64,000 nt of DNA from an uncultured Planktomarina sp. (GTDB taxonomy: Bacteria; Pseudomonadota; Alphaproteobacteria; Rhodobacterales; Rhodobacteraceae), in NCBI GenBank assembly GCA_905182425.1, contig CAJJBP010000007.1, positions 1 through 64,000 on the forward strand, read 5' to 3'. The notes under the pieces are model-generated. The model did not search any database. It saw nothing but the letters and a program-made list of their open reading frames with translations, and had not been told where the DNA came from. Both the position numbers and the translations under genes were made by a program. Shown piece by piece: positions 18,327 through 26,491 of this stretch; the stretch's first letter is position 1; each line of letters opens with the position of its first letter.

Positions 18327-18884
18327 TTAGTGAAACTTAGAACCTACGTCATCGATAGAAGCGTCAATCAGACTATTGCTTTCGGCTTCAGTCATCTGCC
18401 TGCTAATGATGTCCCGCGCAGCACCTATAGCCACCACAATGGCTTGGTCCCTTACTTCTTTAACTGCAGATGCCTCAGCCGACGCAATCTGATCTTCAGC
18501 AGCGGCCAACCGGCGCGCAACTGAGGATACGATATCCGCTTTCGCTTGCTCTGCAGCCGCCGCGGCTTCTGCTTTTGCAGCTTCCAGAATACGGTCAGCC
18601 TGAGCTTGAACTTCAGTCTGCTTCTTCTCATAAGAGGCCAACAATGCTTTCGCATCTTCCCGTAAGGATTTTGCTTCGTCAAGTTCGGCTTTGATCGCAG
18701 CAGCGCGTTTGTCCAACAAGCCGCCCAGCATTTTGGGAACACCAAGGTACAAAATAATACCAATGAAGATTGCGAACGCAATCATCACGACAAAATTTGT
18801 ATTACGAAGTGATATAAATGGGCCGCTCGCAGAAAATGCTGGAGACGCCAATAGAGTAATTAGAACAACAGTTAAGCGTAACAT
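18327..18884 (-). CDS. atpF: F0F1 ATP synthase subunit b
   Basis: A 185-residue b subunit of the F0 peripheral stalk. A cleavable-looking N-terminal segment (LRLTVVLITLLASPAFSASG) is followed by the membrane anchor (NFVVMIAFAIFIGIILYLGVP) and a long charged, alanine-rich helix (about residues 55-165) that forms the dimeric stator with b'. It is the last gene of the F0 operon, 3 bases after the b' gene. The F1 genes are not in this window, as is usual in Rhodobacterales, where F0 and F1 are separate operons. Confidence 0.93.
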   Translation of the reverse strand: MLRLTVVLITLLASPAFSASGPFISLRNTNFVVMIAFAIFIGIILYLGVPKMLGGLLDKRAAAIKAELDEAKSLREDAKALLASYEKKQTEVQAQADRILEAAKAEAAAAAEQAKADIVSSVARRLAAAEDQIASAEASAVKEVRDQAIVVAIGAARDIISRQMTEAESNSLIDASIDDVGSKFH

Positions 18885-18887
18885 GCC

Positions 18888-19424
18888 TTACCCTTTCATC
18901 CGAGACGTTACAGCGGCTGTCACGGTTTTAACATCTGCCTTACCGCCCATTGCTGCAACAATTTCTTTCGCTGTCGCTTTAGCAACATCTTTAACGCTGT
19001 TAACAGAGCTATCACGGATTTCGGCTAGGGCGGTCGCAGCTTCTGCTGTTCGAGCCGAAATTTCAGCATCGGCTTTTGCCAATTCAATATCTAGTTGCGC
19101 CTGAATTTCAGCACGCATCGCAATATTGATTTGTTGGGCTTCTGCCCGGGCCTCTGCCAAAGCTTTCTCATAGGCTTGCTCAGCCTCAAGCGCCCGTTGT
19201 TTCAAATCTTCAGCTTCAGCAAGGTCGTTTGTTATAGTTCCAGCGCGTTCAGCTAATGCCCCACCAATGCGCGGGAGCGCAAAACGAGACAAGATAAAGT
19301 AAATCACAACAAGTGTAACAACCAACCAAAAAATTTGATTTGAGAAGGTCGAGAAATCTAGTTGTGGCATGCCAGGTCCGGCTTCCGCCGCAGCATCACT
19401 TAACTCTTGTGTCTTTGTTGCCAT
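18888..19424 (-). CDS. atpF2: F0F1 ATP synthase subunit b'
   Basis: A 178-residue second b-type subunit (b'), as in photosynthetic and related alphaproteobacteria. The N-terminal acidic leader contains [39 protein letters not shown] split across its membrane anchor at about residues 27-50, then an alanine- and glutamate-rich coiled-coil stalk ([17 protein letters not shown] onward). It forms a heterodimer with the b subunit encoded downstream. Position 2 of the stalk genes after atpE is the standard order. Confidence 0.93.
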   Translation of the reverse strand: MATKTQELSDAAAEAGPGMPQLDFSTFSNQIFWLVVTLVVIYFILSRFALPRIGGALAERAGTITNDLAEAEDLKQRALEAEQAYEKALAEARAEAQQINIAMRAEIQAQLDIELAKADAEISARTAEAATALAEIRDSSVNSVKDVAKATAKEIVAAMGGKADVKTVTAAVTSRMKG

Positions 19425-19494
19425 GTCATTTCCTCCAATACCTGAGGGCGAACTGAGGCCCCACTAGGACCCCAGAACCTAAGGAAAGGATGGA

Positions 19495-19731
19495 TTAAAC
19501 AGCGAACATCAGCAGCAAAGCGACGAGGAACGAAAAGATCCCCAAGGCTTCAGCAAACGCAATACCAATAAACATGGTAGCTGTTTGTCCACCAGCAGCT
19601 GATGGATTGCGCAAAGCGCCTGATAGGAAGTTGCCAACAACATGGCCAACACCAACGGCCGCGCCGCCCATCCCAGTACATGCCAAGCCAGCACCTATGT
19701 AAGCGCCCATTTGTACGATATCACCAGTCAT
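19495..19731 (-). CDS. atpE: F0F1 ATP synthase subunit c
   Basis: A 78-residue proteolipid of two hydrophobic hairpin helices joined by a polar loop ([14 protein letters not shown]). The first helix is glycine-rich ([21 protein letters not shown]). The proton-binding carboxylate is the Glu in [10 protein letters not shown] of the second helix, with the nearby residues typical of H+ rather than Na+ rings. It forms the rotating c-ring of the ATP synthase. Spacings of about 50-70 bases to atpB and to the b' gene leave room for its own strong translation signals, as expected for the most abundant subunit. Confidence 0.95.
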   Translation of the reverse strand: MTGDIVQMGAYIGAGLACTGMGGAAVGVGHVVGNFLSGALRNPSAAGGQTATMFIGIAFAEALGIFSFLVALLLMFAV

Positions 19732-19779
19732 TTCAGTTTCTCCTTAGATTGGGATTTTAGATAAATTAAAGTTCAAACC

Positions 19780-20559
19780 CTAGTGGTGCGGATGCAAAGC
19801 ATCGCGCAGATACACACAAGTTAGAATTGCGAAAACATAAGCCTGGATGAAGGCAACGAGCACCTCCAGGGCATATATTGCAGTAATCGCCAGGATCGAT
19901 AGTGGTGTTACCACGAGGCCGATGCCTGTCGAAATTAGGACCAAAGGTGCGAACGCCGCAAACACTTTGATAACAGCGTGCCCCGCCATCATGTTTCCCG
20001 CCAAACGAATGGAGTGACTAACAGGGCGGACAAAATATGAGATAACCTCGATCAATGCTAAGATAGGGCGCAAAATCAGAGGGGCAGATGAAATCCAAAA
20101 TACGCCAAGAAATCCGAAGCCGTTTTTCACGAAACCTATGATCGTTACAGCAAGGAACACAGCCATCGCCATAACTGCGGTCACTGCGATGTGGCTTGTC
20201 GTTGTGAACGCCATTGGGATCAGACCCAAAAAGTTAGCGACCAAGATGAACATGAACAATGTCATCACATAAGGGAAGAACACAACGCCGTCTTTTCCGG
20301 TTACGTCTTCTACCATTTTGTAGATGAACCCATAGGTAAGCTCTGCGATGGATTGGCTGCGAGAAGGAACCAAAGCCCGCCCGCGTGCTCCAAAAATCAT
20401 AATAAAAGCAATTACGATAACCGTGAGGGCCATCATAAGCGTTACGTTTGTGATCGTAAACCATTCAACGTCTCCACCCACAAGAGATATGACCTGAAAC
20501 TGATCCATTGGATGAAATACGAGACCGTCTTCTAATTCGCTGTGTGTTTCCGTCGCCAA
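19780..20559 (-). CDS. atpB: F0F1 ATP synthase subunit a
   Basis: A 259-residue polytopic membrane protein carrying the proton half-channels. The essential Arg lies in [14 protein letters not shown], and the last helix contains [22 protein letters not shown]-terminal FHPMDQFQV is typical of roseobacter AtpB. The likely start is a TTG at 20559 (M)[11 protein letters not shown], preceded by a purine-rich stretch; the only close ATG is the M in HPMDQF and would remove conserved residues. Four bases separate it from atpI. Confidence 0.94.
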   Translation of the reverse strand: MATETHSELEDGLVFHPMDQFQVISLVGGDVEWFTITNVTLMMALTVIVIAFIMIFGARGRALVPSRSQSIAELTYGFIYKMVEDVTGKDGVVFFPYVMTLFMFILVANFLGLIPMAFTTTSHIAVTAVMAMAVFLAVTIIGFVKNGFGFLGVFWISSAPLILRPILALIEVISYFVRPVSHSIRLAGNMMAGHAVIKVFAAFAPLVLISTGIGLVVTPLSILAITAIYALEVLVAFIQAYVFAILTCVYLRDALHPHH

Positions 20560-20563
20560 GGTC

Positions 20564-20887
20564 TCAACCCTTTTTATCTTCTACGGCTTGCGCCACGTGC
20601 ATTTTCTGTACCTCTTCCGCAGTTCGCATCATTGTACGAATTCCAGCGGCGAGGCCCAAACCTATAAACAGGATTAGGAAGATCGGTATTGTACCGAAAA
20701 GCCAATCAAGGCCATATCCAACCCCAAAACCGATGGCTATTCCTGCCACCAATTCGATCACCATGCGCCAAGCCATGTTGGCCATTGTATGATGCTCTTC
20801 TTTCGCCGGCTTTGGAGCCCGCGCCAACCGAACTTTCGCAATACGATTATCAAGCTCTTTGAGCTTTTTCGGATCTGGCGATTTCAT
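20564..20887 (-). CDS. atpI: ATP synthase assembly/accessory protein AtpI
   Basis: A 107-residue protein, first gene of the F0 operon. A charged N-terminus ([23 protein letters not shown]) is followed by two membrane helices ([23 protein letters not shown] and [19 protein letters not shown], each broken by charges at the ends). AtpI-like proteins help c-ring assembly or Mg2+ supply. The length and two-helix layout fit the alphaproteobacterial form. It is divergent from the ArsR regulator gene. Confidence 0.88.
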   Translation of the reverse strand: MKSPDPKKLKELDNRIAKVRLARAPKPAKEEHHTMANMAWRMVIELVAGIAIGFGVGYGLDWLFGTIPIFLILFIGLGLAAGIRTMMRTAEEVQKMHVAQAVEDKKG

Positions 20888-21068
20888 CCAAAACTCCCGG
20901 TTAAGAGTGCTTGGAGGTGGATAGTCTGCACAGGCCTTAGAGTCAATTCACATAAATTACCTAAATTTTTTCTTAAGTTATTGATTTATAACACATTAAA
21001 TTCAAACAAAGATCGTACCGACACTGAGATACAACCAAAATACTCATTTTGCCTCAGATTCAGACATT

Positions 21069-21082
21069 CAACCATTTGGTTG
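21069..21082. promoter_or_regulatory. Inverted repeat CAACCA-TT-TGGTTG upstream of the ArsR gene
   Basis: Six-base arms with a 2-base centre lie 32 bases before the regulator start at 21115, in the region shared with divergent atpI. The position suits an autoregulatory operator of the winged-helix protein. Function is inferred from symmetry and position only. Confidence 0.35.
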
Positions 21083-21114
21083 ACCATTTAATGCATATGA
21101 TTAAATTACATTTT

Positions 21115-21441
21115 ATGAACCAACGTCTCGATCATATTTTTTCGGCCCTCGCTGACCCAACCCGCCGACAAATTTTGATGATGCTGTTGGAAGACGACAT
21201 GGCTGTTACAGATGTGGCAGAGCCCTTTGAGATGTCGCTAGCAGCGATTTCAAAGCATCTTGGGGTTCTTTGCGTAGCAGGGCTTATCACACAAGAACGA
21301 CGCGGGCGGGTAAAATGGTGCAAATTGGAACCAGACGCCACACAATCTGCATGGACTTGGATGCAAGGTTTTGGACAGTTTGAAACACTCGACTTGGACG
21401 GCCTGGAAACATACATCGAGACTATATTAAAAGATAATTGA
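21115..21441 (+). CDS. ArsR-family winged-helix regulator
   Basis: A 108-residue protein (MNQRLDHIFSALADPTRRQI), with the ArsR helix-turn-helix VTDVAEPFEMSLAAISKHLGVL and wing LITQERRGRVKWCKLEP. The usual metal-binding cysteine motif ELCVC is absent, so this is of the non-metal branch often paired with SRPBCC/AHSA1 proteins; no such partner follows here. The ATG at 21115 is chosen because similarity starts there; earlier in-frame starts at 21049-21099 add residues without family resemblance. A palindrome at 21069-21082 may be its operator. Confidence 0.82.
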   Translation: MNQRLDHIFSALADPTRRQILMMLLEDDMAVTDVAEPFEMSLAAISKHLGVLCVAGLITQERRGRVKWCKLEPDATQSAWTWMQGFGQFETLDLDGLETYIETILKDN

Positions 21442-21565
21442 TTTTGGAGAGTTTGTTTAAACGCGAAATGTCTAAAATTTCGTCAAATCATACCGTTATA
21501 TATTCTTTACTCAAACACCTGAGACTTGACTCTATCTCTAGCCTCGCTGTAGTTGGCTTCAAATT

Positions 21566-21646
21566 CCGGAAGCTTAAATCTTCCGGTCCTTAGGCATTTG
21601 CCAGGATCGCCACCCGTCAGCGCATTGCGCCCACGGGTGCTTTTTT
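21566..21646 (+). ncRNA. Structured leader or small RNA upstream of ffh, ending in an intrinsic-terminator-like hairpin
   Basis: Hairpin 1 is CCGGAAG (21566-21572) pairing with CTTCCGG (21580-21586). Hairpin 2 is CACCCGT (21611-21617) pairing with ACGGGTG (21633-21639), with a GCGC/GCGC inner pairing, followed at once by a T6 run (21641-21646). A possible -35 TTGACT lies at 21526-21531. The terminator is 71 bases before the ffh ATG, so either a short free RNA of about 100 nt is made here or ffh is controlled by attenuation. It lacks the GGAAGNAGC core of SRP RNA. I recall a leader motif named after ffh in comparative RNA surveys, but cannot test membership. Confidence 0.55.
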
Positions 21647-21717
21647 GGTTTGGACTACAGGGATTCGCAATGGCGCGCCTGATGGGGCGGGACATACAAT
21701 TAAGAAAGGGGCTGCCT

Positions 21718-23220
21718 ATGTTTGAAAATCTGTCTGAACGCCTCAGTGGTGTGTTTGATCGGCTAACCAAGCAAGGTGCGCTATCCGAGGAAGATGTAAA
21801 ATCCGCCCTGCGCGAAGTACGTATTGCGCTTTTGGAGGCTGATGTTAGCCTTCCAGTTGCCCGTGAGTTTGTCAAAAAAGTTCAATTTAAGGCAACCGGC
21901 GCATCTGTCACCAAATCGGTAACTCCTGGACAGCAAGTCGTCAAAATTGTCCATGACGCTTTAATAGAAACGTTGCGTGGCGAAGGGGAACCGGATGATC
22001 TGAAAATTGACAACCCGCCAACGCCAATTTTGATGGTGGGTTTACAAGGCTCTGGTAAGACGACGACGACTGGTAAATTAGCTAAACGGCTTGCAACCCG
22101 TGAGGGCAAAAAAGTTCTGATGGCCTCGCTTGACATCTATCGTCCTGCGGCGATGGAGCAATTGGCTATTCTCGGAACACAAATTGGTGTTGATACCCTC
22201 CCTATCATGTCAGGTGAGTCTGCGGTTCAGATTGCGAAACGCGCAAAGCAGCAAGCGACGCTTGGTGGCTATGACGTTTACATTCTCGACACCGCCGGTC
22301 GTCTACAGATCGACGAAACGTTAATGAAAGAAGTTGAGGATGTGCGCGATGCCGTATCTCCGCGTGAAACACTTCTGGTGGTTGACGGGTTAACAGGCCA
22401 AGTGGCTGTTGAAGTTGCCGAAGAATTTGACGGCAAAATTGGCATTACCGGCGTCGTGTTGACCCGGATGGATGGTGACGGTCGTGGTGGGGCCGCGCTT
22501 TCCATGCGAGCTGTGACTGGGAAGCCTATAAAATTTGTTGGTTCTGGCGAAAAAATGGAAGCCCTTGAGACATTTGAACCTGAACGTGTCGCAGGCCGCA
22601 TCTTGGGCATGGGCGACATTGTTGCCCTCGTTGAAAAAGCACAGGAAACCCTTGAGGCAGAACAAGCCGAGCGGATGATGAAGCGTTTTCAAAAGGGTAT
22701 GTTCAACATGAACGACCTGCGCAACCAACTTGATCAAATGCAAAAAATGGGTGGTATGCAGGGCTTGATGGGCATGCTCCCAGGCATGGCCAAGATGAAG
22801 GGTAAAATTGAGGATGCGGGCCTGGATGACAAGCTGCTGGCACGTCAAATTGCGTTAATTAATTCTATGACTAAAAAAGAGCGGGCAAATCCTGGCCTCT
22901 TGCAGGCTAGCCGTAAAAAGCGAATTGCAGCAGGTTCAGGTATGCAAGTAAGCGACCTCAACAAGCTTTTAAAACAACATCGCCAAATGGCCGACATGAT
23001 GAAAAAGATGGGCAAACGCGGTGGTATGGACGCCCTCAAGGGCATGTTCGGTAAAGGTGGGCCAAGCCAAGCTGAACTGGCCGCAGCACAAGAGCAAATT
23101 TCTAATGGCGCAACGGGCGGAATGCCAAAAGGAATGTCTTTACCCAAAGGCATGGGTGGCCTGTCCGGCATGGGCGGCGGACTGCCTGGCGGGTTGAGCG
23201 GACTGGGGAAGAAAAAGTAA
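21718..23220 (+). CDS. ffh: Signal recognition particle protein Ffh
   Basis: A 500-residue SRP54 GTPase from the ATG at 21718 (MFENLSERLSGVFDRL), preceded by AAGAAAGGGG. The N domain is followed by the G domain: GLQGSGKTTTTGKLA (P-loop), DTAGR, TRMDGDGRGGAALS. The methionine-rich M domain (from about residue 300) has MKRFQKGMFNMNDLRNQL and many Met residues for signal-peptide binding, then a glycine/methionine-rich tail (GMSLPKGMGGLSGMGGG). It delivers nascent membrane proteins to FtsY and SecYEG. Upstream in-frame codons belong to the leader and are not coding. Confidence 0.97.
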   Translation: MFENLSERLSGVFDRLTKQGALSEEDVKSALREVRIALLEADVSLPVAREFVKKVQFKATGASVTKSVTPGQQVVKIVHDALIETLRGEGEPDDLKIDNPPTPILMVGLQGSGKTTTTGKLAKRLATREGKKVLMASLDIYRPAAMEQLAILGTQIGVDTLPIMSGESAVQIAKRAKQQATLGGYDVYILDTAGRLQIDETLMKEVEDVRDAVSPRETLLVVDGLTGQVAVEVAEEFDGKIGITGVVLTRMDGDGRGGAALSMRAVTGKPIKFVGSGEKMEALETFEPERVAGRILGMGDIVALVEKAQETLEAEQAERMMKRFQKGMFNMNDLRNQLDQMQKMGGMQGLMGMLPGMAKMKGKIEDAGLDDKLLARQIALINSMTKKERANPGLLQASRKKRIAAGSGMQVSDLNKLLKQHRQMADMMKKMGKRGGMDALKGMFGKGGPSQAELAAAQEQISNGATGGMPKGMSLPKGMGGLSGMGGGLPGGLSGLGKKK

Positions 23221-23331
23221 TGAAATACTTTTTCACAATAAATACTGAATTCCTTCGGAGGACCTCCGATTGACTTTTATTCTTGAGACAAGTCGCCTTG
23301 TTTACCGCCACCCAAAATCCGAGGGGATATC

Positions 23332-23628
23332 ATGACCGATGAAGTTTTACGTGCTGCTGAGATTTTGAAAACGCACCGCGCCAGCATCGATAGGCTAGAC
23401 GCTATATTAGTTTACACCTTAGGAGAGCGTTTTGCTCACACTCAAGCCGTTGGCAAACTCAAAGCAGAGCACAACCTTCCACCATCTGATCCAAACCGTG
23501 AAACCACGCAAATTACCCGTCTACAAGATCTTGCACAACGTGCAGATCTAGACCCCGAGTTCGCCAAGAAATTTCTGAATTTTATTATACAGGAAGTCAT
23601 ACAAGACCATAAAACATACCAAGATTAG
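23332..23628 (+). CDS. Chorismate mutase (AroQ type)
   Basis: A 98-residue all-helical protein: LKTHRASIDRLDAILVYTLGERF contains the first active-site Arg and helix, then QAVGKLKAEHNLPPSDPNRE has the conserved Lys and the R-E end. Residues 70-95 form the last helix (FAKKFLNFIIQEVIQDH). It converts chorismate to prephenate for phenylalanine and tyrosine. This stand-alone form between ffh and rpsP is a common arrangement in Rhodobacterales. The ATG at 23332 follows GAGGGGATATC. Confidence 0.88.
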   Translation: MTDEVLRAAEILKTHRASIDRLDAILVYTLGERFAHTQAVGKLKAEHNLPPSDPNRETTQITRLQDLAQRADLDPEFAKKFLNFIIQEVIQDHKTYQD

Positions 23629-23673
23629 GATGCAAAATTTGCATTCCTTCCACCATTTTCAAGGAGAATAACT

Positions 23674-24273
23674 ATGTCAATGAAAATCCGTTTGGCCCGT
23701 GGTGGGTCAAAGAAACGTCCTTTTTACCGCGTTGTAGCAGCGGACAGCCGTATGCCACGTGATGGTCGTTTCATCGAAAAGCTGGGCACTTATAACCCAT
23801 TGCTCGCAAAAGACAGTGAAGAGCGAGTACAAATAGATATGGAACGTGTTCAGTACTGGCTTAGCAAAGGTGCGCAACCGACAGACCGTATAGCACGCAT
23901 GTTGGAAGCAGCCGGCGTATTGCCTGCTAAAAGCCGTTCAAACCCCGTAAAAGCCCTTCCAGGCAAAAAGGCTCTGGAGCGCGCTGAAGAAAAAGCAGCC
24001 AGAGCAGCTGACGCTGATACAGCTCCAGCTGAAAAGGCACCGGCTGAAGAGGCTCCAGTTGAAAAAGCGGCTGACGCTGCAGCAGCTCCGGCTGAAGAGG
24101 CTCCGCTTGAAAAAGTGGCTGACGCTGCAGCAGCTCCGGCTGAAGAGGCTCCAGTTGAAAAAGTGGCTGACGCTGCAGCAGCTCCGGCTGAAGAGGCTCC
24201 AGTTGAAAAAGTGGCTGACGCTGCGGCAACTCCGGCTGAAGAGGCTCCAGTTGAAAAAGTGGCTGACGCTTAA
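23674..24273 (+). CDS. rpsP: 30S ribosomal protein S16 with a long tandem-repeat tail
   Basis: Residues 1-80 are a normal S16 ([42 protein letters not shown]). Residues about 85-132 are a lysine/alanine-rich extension, and residues 133-199 are four 16-residue repeats of the type [16 protein letters not shown] plus a partial fifth. Alphaproteobacterial S16 proteins often carry an alanine- and acid-rich tail, but this one is long (199 residues against about 80-125) and is nearly exactly repeated in DNA. The tail is likely disordered. A strong ribosome-binding site (AAGGAG) precedes the ATG. An intrinsic terminator follows at 24326. Confidence 0.95.
   Translation: MSMKIRLARGGSKKRPFYRVVAADSRMPRDGRFIEKLGTYNPLLAKDSEERVQIDMERVQYWLSKGAQPTDRIARMLEAAGVLPAKSRSNPVKALPGKKALERAEEKAARAADADTAPAEKAPAEEAPVEKAADAAAAPAEEAPLEKVADAAAAPAEEAPVEKVADAAAAPAEEAPVEKVADAAATPAEEAPVEKVADA
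24070..24270 (+). repeat. Four 48-bp tandem repeats in the 3' end of rpsP
   Basis: Units at 24070-24117, 24118-24165, 24166-24213 and 24214-24261 each begin GCTGACGCTGC and end with GAAAAAGTG, followed by a partial unit. Units 2 and 3 are almost identical; unit 1 differs by CTT for GTT (Leu for Val) and unit 4 by GCG and ACT. The 48-base length keeps the frame, so slippage changes tail length by 16 residues. Confidence 0.93.
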
Positions 24274-24325
24274 AATTATATTGCTTGGTAACGCTTAATT
24301 AGCATTTAAGCATTCAAAAAAATGA

Positions 24326-24352
24326 AAAACCCCGTCAAACTGGCGGGGTTTT
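24326..24352 (+). terminator. Intrinsic terminator after rpsP
   Basis: AAAACCCCG (24326-24334) pairs with CGGGGTTTT (24344-24352) across a 9-base loop, ending in a T run. It lies 52 bases after the rpsP stop and separates rpsP from rimM-trmD, probably reducing rather than abolishing read-through. Confidence 0.88.
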
Positions 24353-24383
24353 CCATTTTCCACTTTGACTTTAAGGTACCTTT

Positions 24384-24530
24384 ATGTTGTTACGCCCCAT
24401 TCGTTCCCTCATGTTAATTGCAATTTTCTTTCTGGCAGGATATTTTTATGCCCGGTTTCAGATCTCTGAAAACTGCGGCATAGATGGTGGTACAGTTGAG
24501 AATGGGTATTGTATAGGAGTGAGCCAATGA
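24384..24530 (+). CDS. 48-residue single-pass membrane microprotein coupled to rimM
   Basis: This short gene (MLLRPIRSLMLIAIFFLAGY at its start) encodes a basic N-terminus, one membrane helix (about residues 9-22), then a tail with two cysteines (ENCGIDGG, NGYCIG) that could form a disulfide in the periplasm. Its TGA overlaps the rimM ATG in ATGA, which strongly suggests it is translated and coupled. Small proteins with this layout (helix, short Cys-containing tail) sit at the same place in related genomes as far as I recall. Function unknown; a role in the rimM-trmD operon is by location only. Confidence 0.7.
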   Translation: MLLRPIRSLMLIAIFFLAGYFYARFQISENCGIDGGTVENGYCIGVSQ

Positions 24531-25030
24531 GTGAACTAATCTGTGTGGGCTCTATCGCAGGCGCTTTCGGCGTGAGGGGCGAGTTACGGGTCAAAAGCTT
24601 TTGTGCAAATCCCTCTGATCTTGCAGAATATACTCCGCTGCTTACTGAAGACGGAGAACAAAGCTATGAGCTATCACTTATCGGTGAAATTAAAAATGGA
24701 TTTTCGGCACGGATTGTAGGCATCGACACCAAGGAAGCAGCCGACGCATTGCGCGGGGTTTCCTTGTTTGCACGCCGCGAGGATCTGCCAGAGCTTCCAG
24801 TTGATGAATATTATTACTCTGATTTAATAGGGTTTGAAGTAGCCGATACGGGCGGTATATTTATTGGAACGGTCAAAACTGTGGTGAATCATGGGGCAGA
24901 CGACCTGCTGGAAATCAGTATTCCCGGCGCATCGGATACGGCACTTGTGCCTTTCACCAAAATTTTCGTACCTACAGTTGATATGAACGCCAAAAGCATA
25001 GTAATTGATCCACCAGAAGGTCTGCTATGA
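24527..25030 (+). CDS. rimM: Ribosome maturation factor RimM
   Basis: A 167-residue protein starting MSELICVGSIAGAFGVRGELRVKSF, with the RimM N-domain motif GAFGVRGELRV. The second, PRC-barrel domain includes EYYYSDLIGFEV and a late LVPFTKIFVPTVD. It binds S19 and helps 30S head assembly. The start at 24527 overlaps the stop of the preceding microprotein (ATGA), and its own stop overlaps the trmD start (ATGA), so the three are coupled. Length is normal. Confidence 0.95.
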   Translation: MSELICVGSIAGAFGVRGELRVKSFCANPSDLAEYTPLLTEDGEQSYELSLIGEIKNGFSARIVGIDTKEAADALRGVSLFARREDLPELPVDEYYYSDLIGFEVADTGGIFIGTVKTVVNHGADDLLEISIPGASDTALVPFTKIFVPTVDMNAKSIVIDPPEGLL

Positions 25031-25821
25031 GCGCTAATGAACGCTCGCATGGACGCAAATCGATCCACGCAAGCATAACACCACGCGCATTAATCGGCGA
25101 TAGCCCTGATTTAGCGGGGGTTTGGCGCGCAGACATTCTTTCCTTATTTCCAGATACGTTTCCCGGTGTTCTGGGTGCATCCATAACAGGCAAGGCCCTA
25201 AAAGAAAACAAGTGGCAATTGCACACTCATGATTTACGCACCTACGGGGAAGGAAAACATCGGAACGTGGACGACACCCCAGCAGGTGGCGGGGCTGGAA
25301 TGGTTATGCGTGCTGATGTGCTTGGCCGTGCAATTTCAGATGTGCTGCGTCGGCGTGACCCTTGCCCAATAATCTACATGTCCCCCAGAGGTAGACCTTT
25401 GACCCACACCCGCGCCAAAACATTGGCAAATGGTCCTGGCGCCATAGTGCTTTGCGGCCGATTTGAAGGTATTGACCAACGTATAATTGACCATTTTCAA
25501 ATCGAAGAGATAAGCATAGGTGATTATGTCCTGTCCGGTGGAGAACTGGCAGCTCAGGTCATGCTTGATGCGTCCATCCGCCTCATTCCTGGCGTTTTGG
25601 GCAATCAGACAAGTACAGAGGAAGAGAGCTTCTCCAATGGATTGCTAGAACACCCGCAATTCACCCGCCCCCTTGTCTGGGAAGGTAGGGAAATCCCCCC
25701 AGTTCTGATGTCTGGCCATCATGGCAAGGTTGCAGACTGGCAAAAACAGCAATCCGAAGCGCTAACACAGCAAAGACGCCCAGATTTATGGAAAGAATTT
25801 AATAAGTCACATAAAAATTAA
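25027..25821 (+). CDS. trmD: tRNA (guanine37-N1)-methyltransferase TrmD
   Basis: A 264-residue SPOUT methyltransferase. After an N-terminal extension typical of roseobacters (SHGRKSIHASITPRALIGD), the catalytic domain runs WRADILSLFPDTFPGVLG, with DDTPAGGGAGMVMRADVL, the knot YMSPRGRPLTHTRAKTLA and LCGRFEGIDQRIIDHF, and EEISIGDYVLSGGELAA. It methylates G37 next to the anticodon and prevents frameshifting. The C-terminus ends with TQQRRPDLW. It shares four bases with the rimM end. Confidence 0.96.
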   Translation: MSANERSHGRKSIHASITPRALIGDSPDLAGVWRADILSLFPDTFPGVLGASITGKALKENKWQLHTHDLRTYGEGKHRNVDDTPAGGGAGMVMRADVLGRAISDVLRRRDPCPIIYMSPRGRPLTHTRAKTLANGPGAIVLCGRFEGIDQRIIDHFQIEEISIGDYVLSGGELAAQVMLDASIRLIPGVLGNQTSTEEESFSNGLLEHPQFTRPLVWEGREIPPVLMSGHHGKVADWQKQQSEALTQQRRPDLWKEFNKSHKN

Positions 25822-26108
25822 GTTTATAAGCATGCAGATCAATGCACCCCCCCTTGCCTCGCGGACATTCTCCAAATATACGGCGAAAGTCTGAACCAGA
25901 AATGGATTCGGAAAGCTTTATTATTGCTCAGGTCATTGCACGTACGCCTTTTCTTCGGGGCCTGCAGATGAGTTGATGCAAGATAAAAGTACAAAGCAAC
26001 GACGACCTAAACTCTGGCGGGCACAGTTGTGGACCCGGAAGAAGACCGAGAGCGCTGAGGTGGCACCCAATATTCACGGAACAACCGTGAGAAAAAAAGG
26101 AGCGTCAG
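25822..26108 (+). promoter_or_regulatory. rplS leader region with a hairpin
   Basis: The gap between trmD and rplS is 287 bases. A hairpin CACGG (26075-26079) / CCGTG (26085-26089) with loop AACAA is followed by a purine run that serves as ribosome-binding site (AAAAAAAGGAGCG) for rplS. This could be a translational control site for L19. A 65-codon frame at 25973 that overlaps rplS out of frame is not considered real. Confidence 0.45.
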
Positions 26109-26480
26109 ATGAATCTGATTGCACAGCTAGAGGCGGAACAAATCGCCGCCCTCGGGAACGATATCCCTGATTTCAAAGCCGGCGATACGATACGTGTCGG
26201 TTACAAGGTAACCGAAGGCACACGCAGCCGAGTTCAAAACTACGAAGGGGTATGCATCGCCCGTAACAACGGAACTGGAATTGCTGGTTCGTTCACAGTT
26301 CGCAAAATTTCGTTTGGTGAAGGAGTGGAACGGGTTTTCCCATTACACTCAACGAATATCGATAGTATTACAGTAGTACGCCGCGGCCGTGTACGTCGGG
26401 CAAAACTATACTATCTCCGTGATCGCCGAGGTAAATCGGCGCGTATCGCTGAGAAAACAAACTACAAACCGAAGTCGTAA
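26109..26480 (+). CDS. rplS: 50S ribosomal protein L19
   Basis: A 123-residue L19: [16 protein letters not shown], the core [31 protein letters not shown], and the highly conserved [24 protein letters not shown] split by the usual residues, then [17 protein letters not shown]. It sits at the 30S-50S interface. A strong ribosome-binding site (AAGGAGCG) lies 7 bases before the ATG. It is followed 12 bases later by rpmE, so the two are co-transcribed. Confidence 0.97.
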   Translation: MNLIAQLEAEQIAALGNDIPDFKAGDTIRVGYKVTEGTRSRVQNYEGVCIARNNGTGIAGSFTVRKISFGEGVERVFPLHSTNIDSITVVRRGRVRRAKLYYLRDRRGKSARIAEKTNYKPKS

Positions 26481-26491
26481 GGAGCGGTACT

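Noticed and set aside
21556-21650. Possible SRP RNA (ffs) next to ffh
   Set aside because: The conserved core (GGAAGGNAGCAGCC type) and the long single stem of SRP RNA are missing; only CCGGAAG is shared.
21553-21717. 55-codon N-terminal extension of Ffh
   Set aside because: It translates the leader hairpins and terminator; Ffh proteins begin at MFENL.
23927-24298. Leu/Gln- and Lys-rich repeat proteins opposite or out of frame with rpsP
   Set aside because: These are other-frame readings of the 48-bp repeats in S16.
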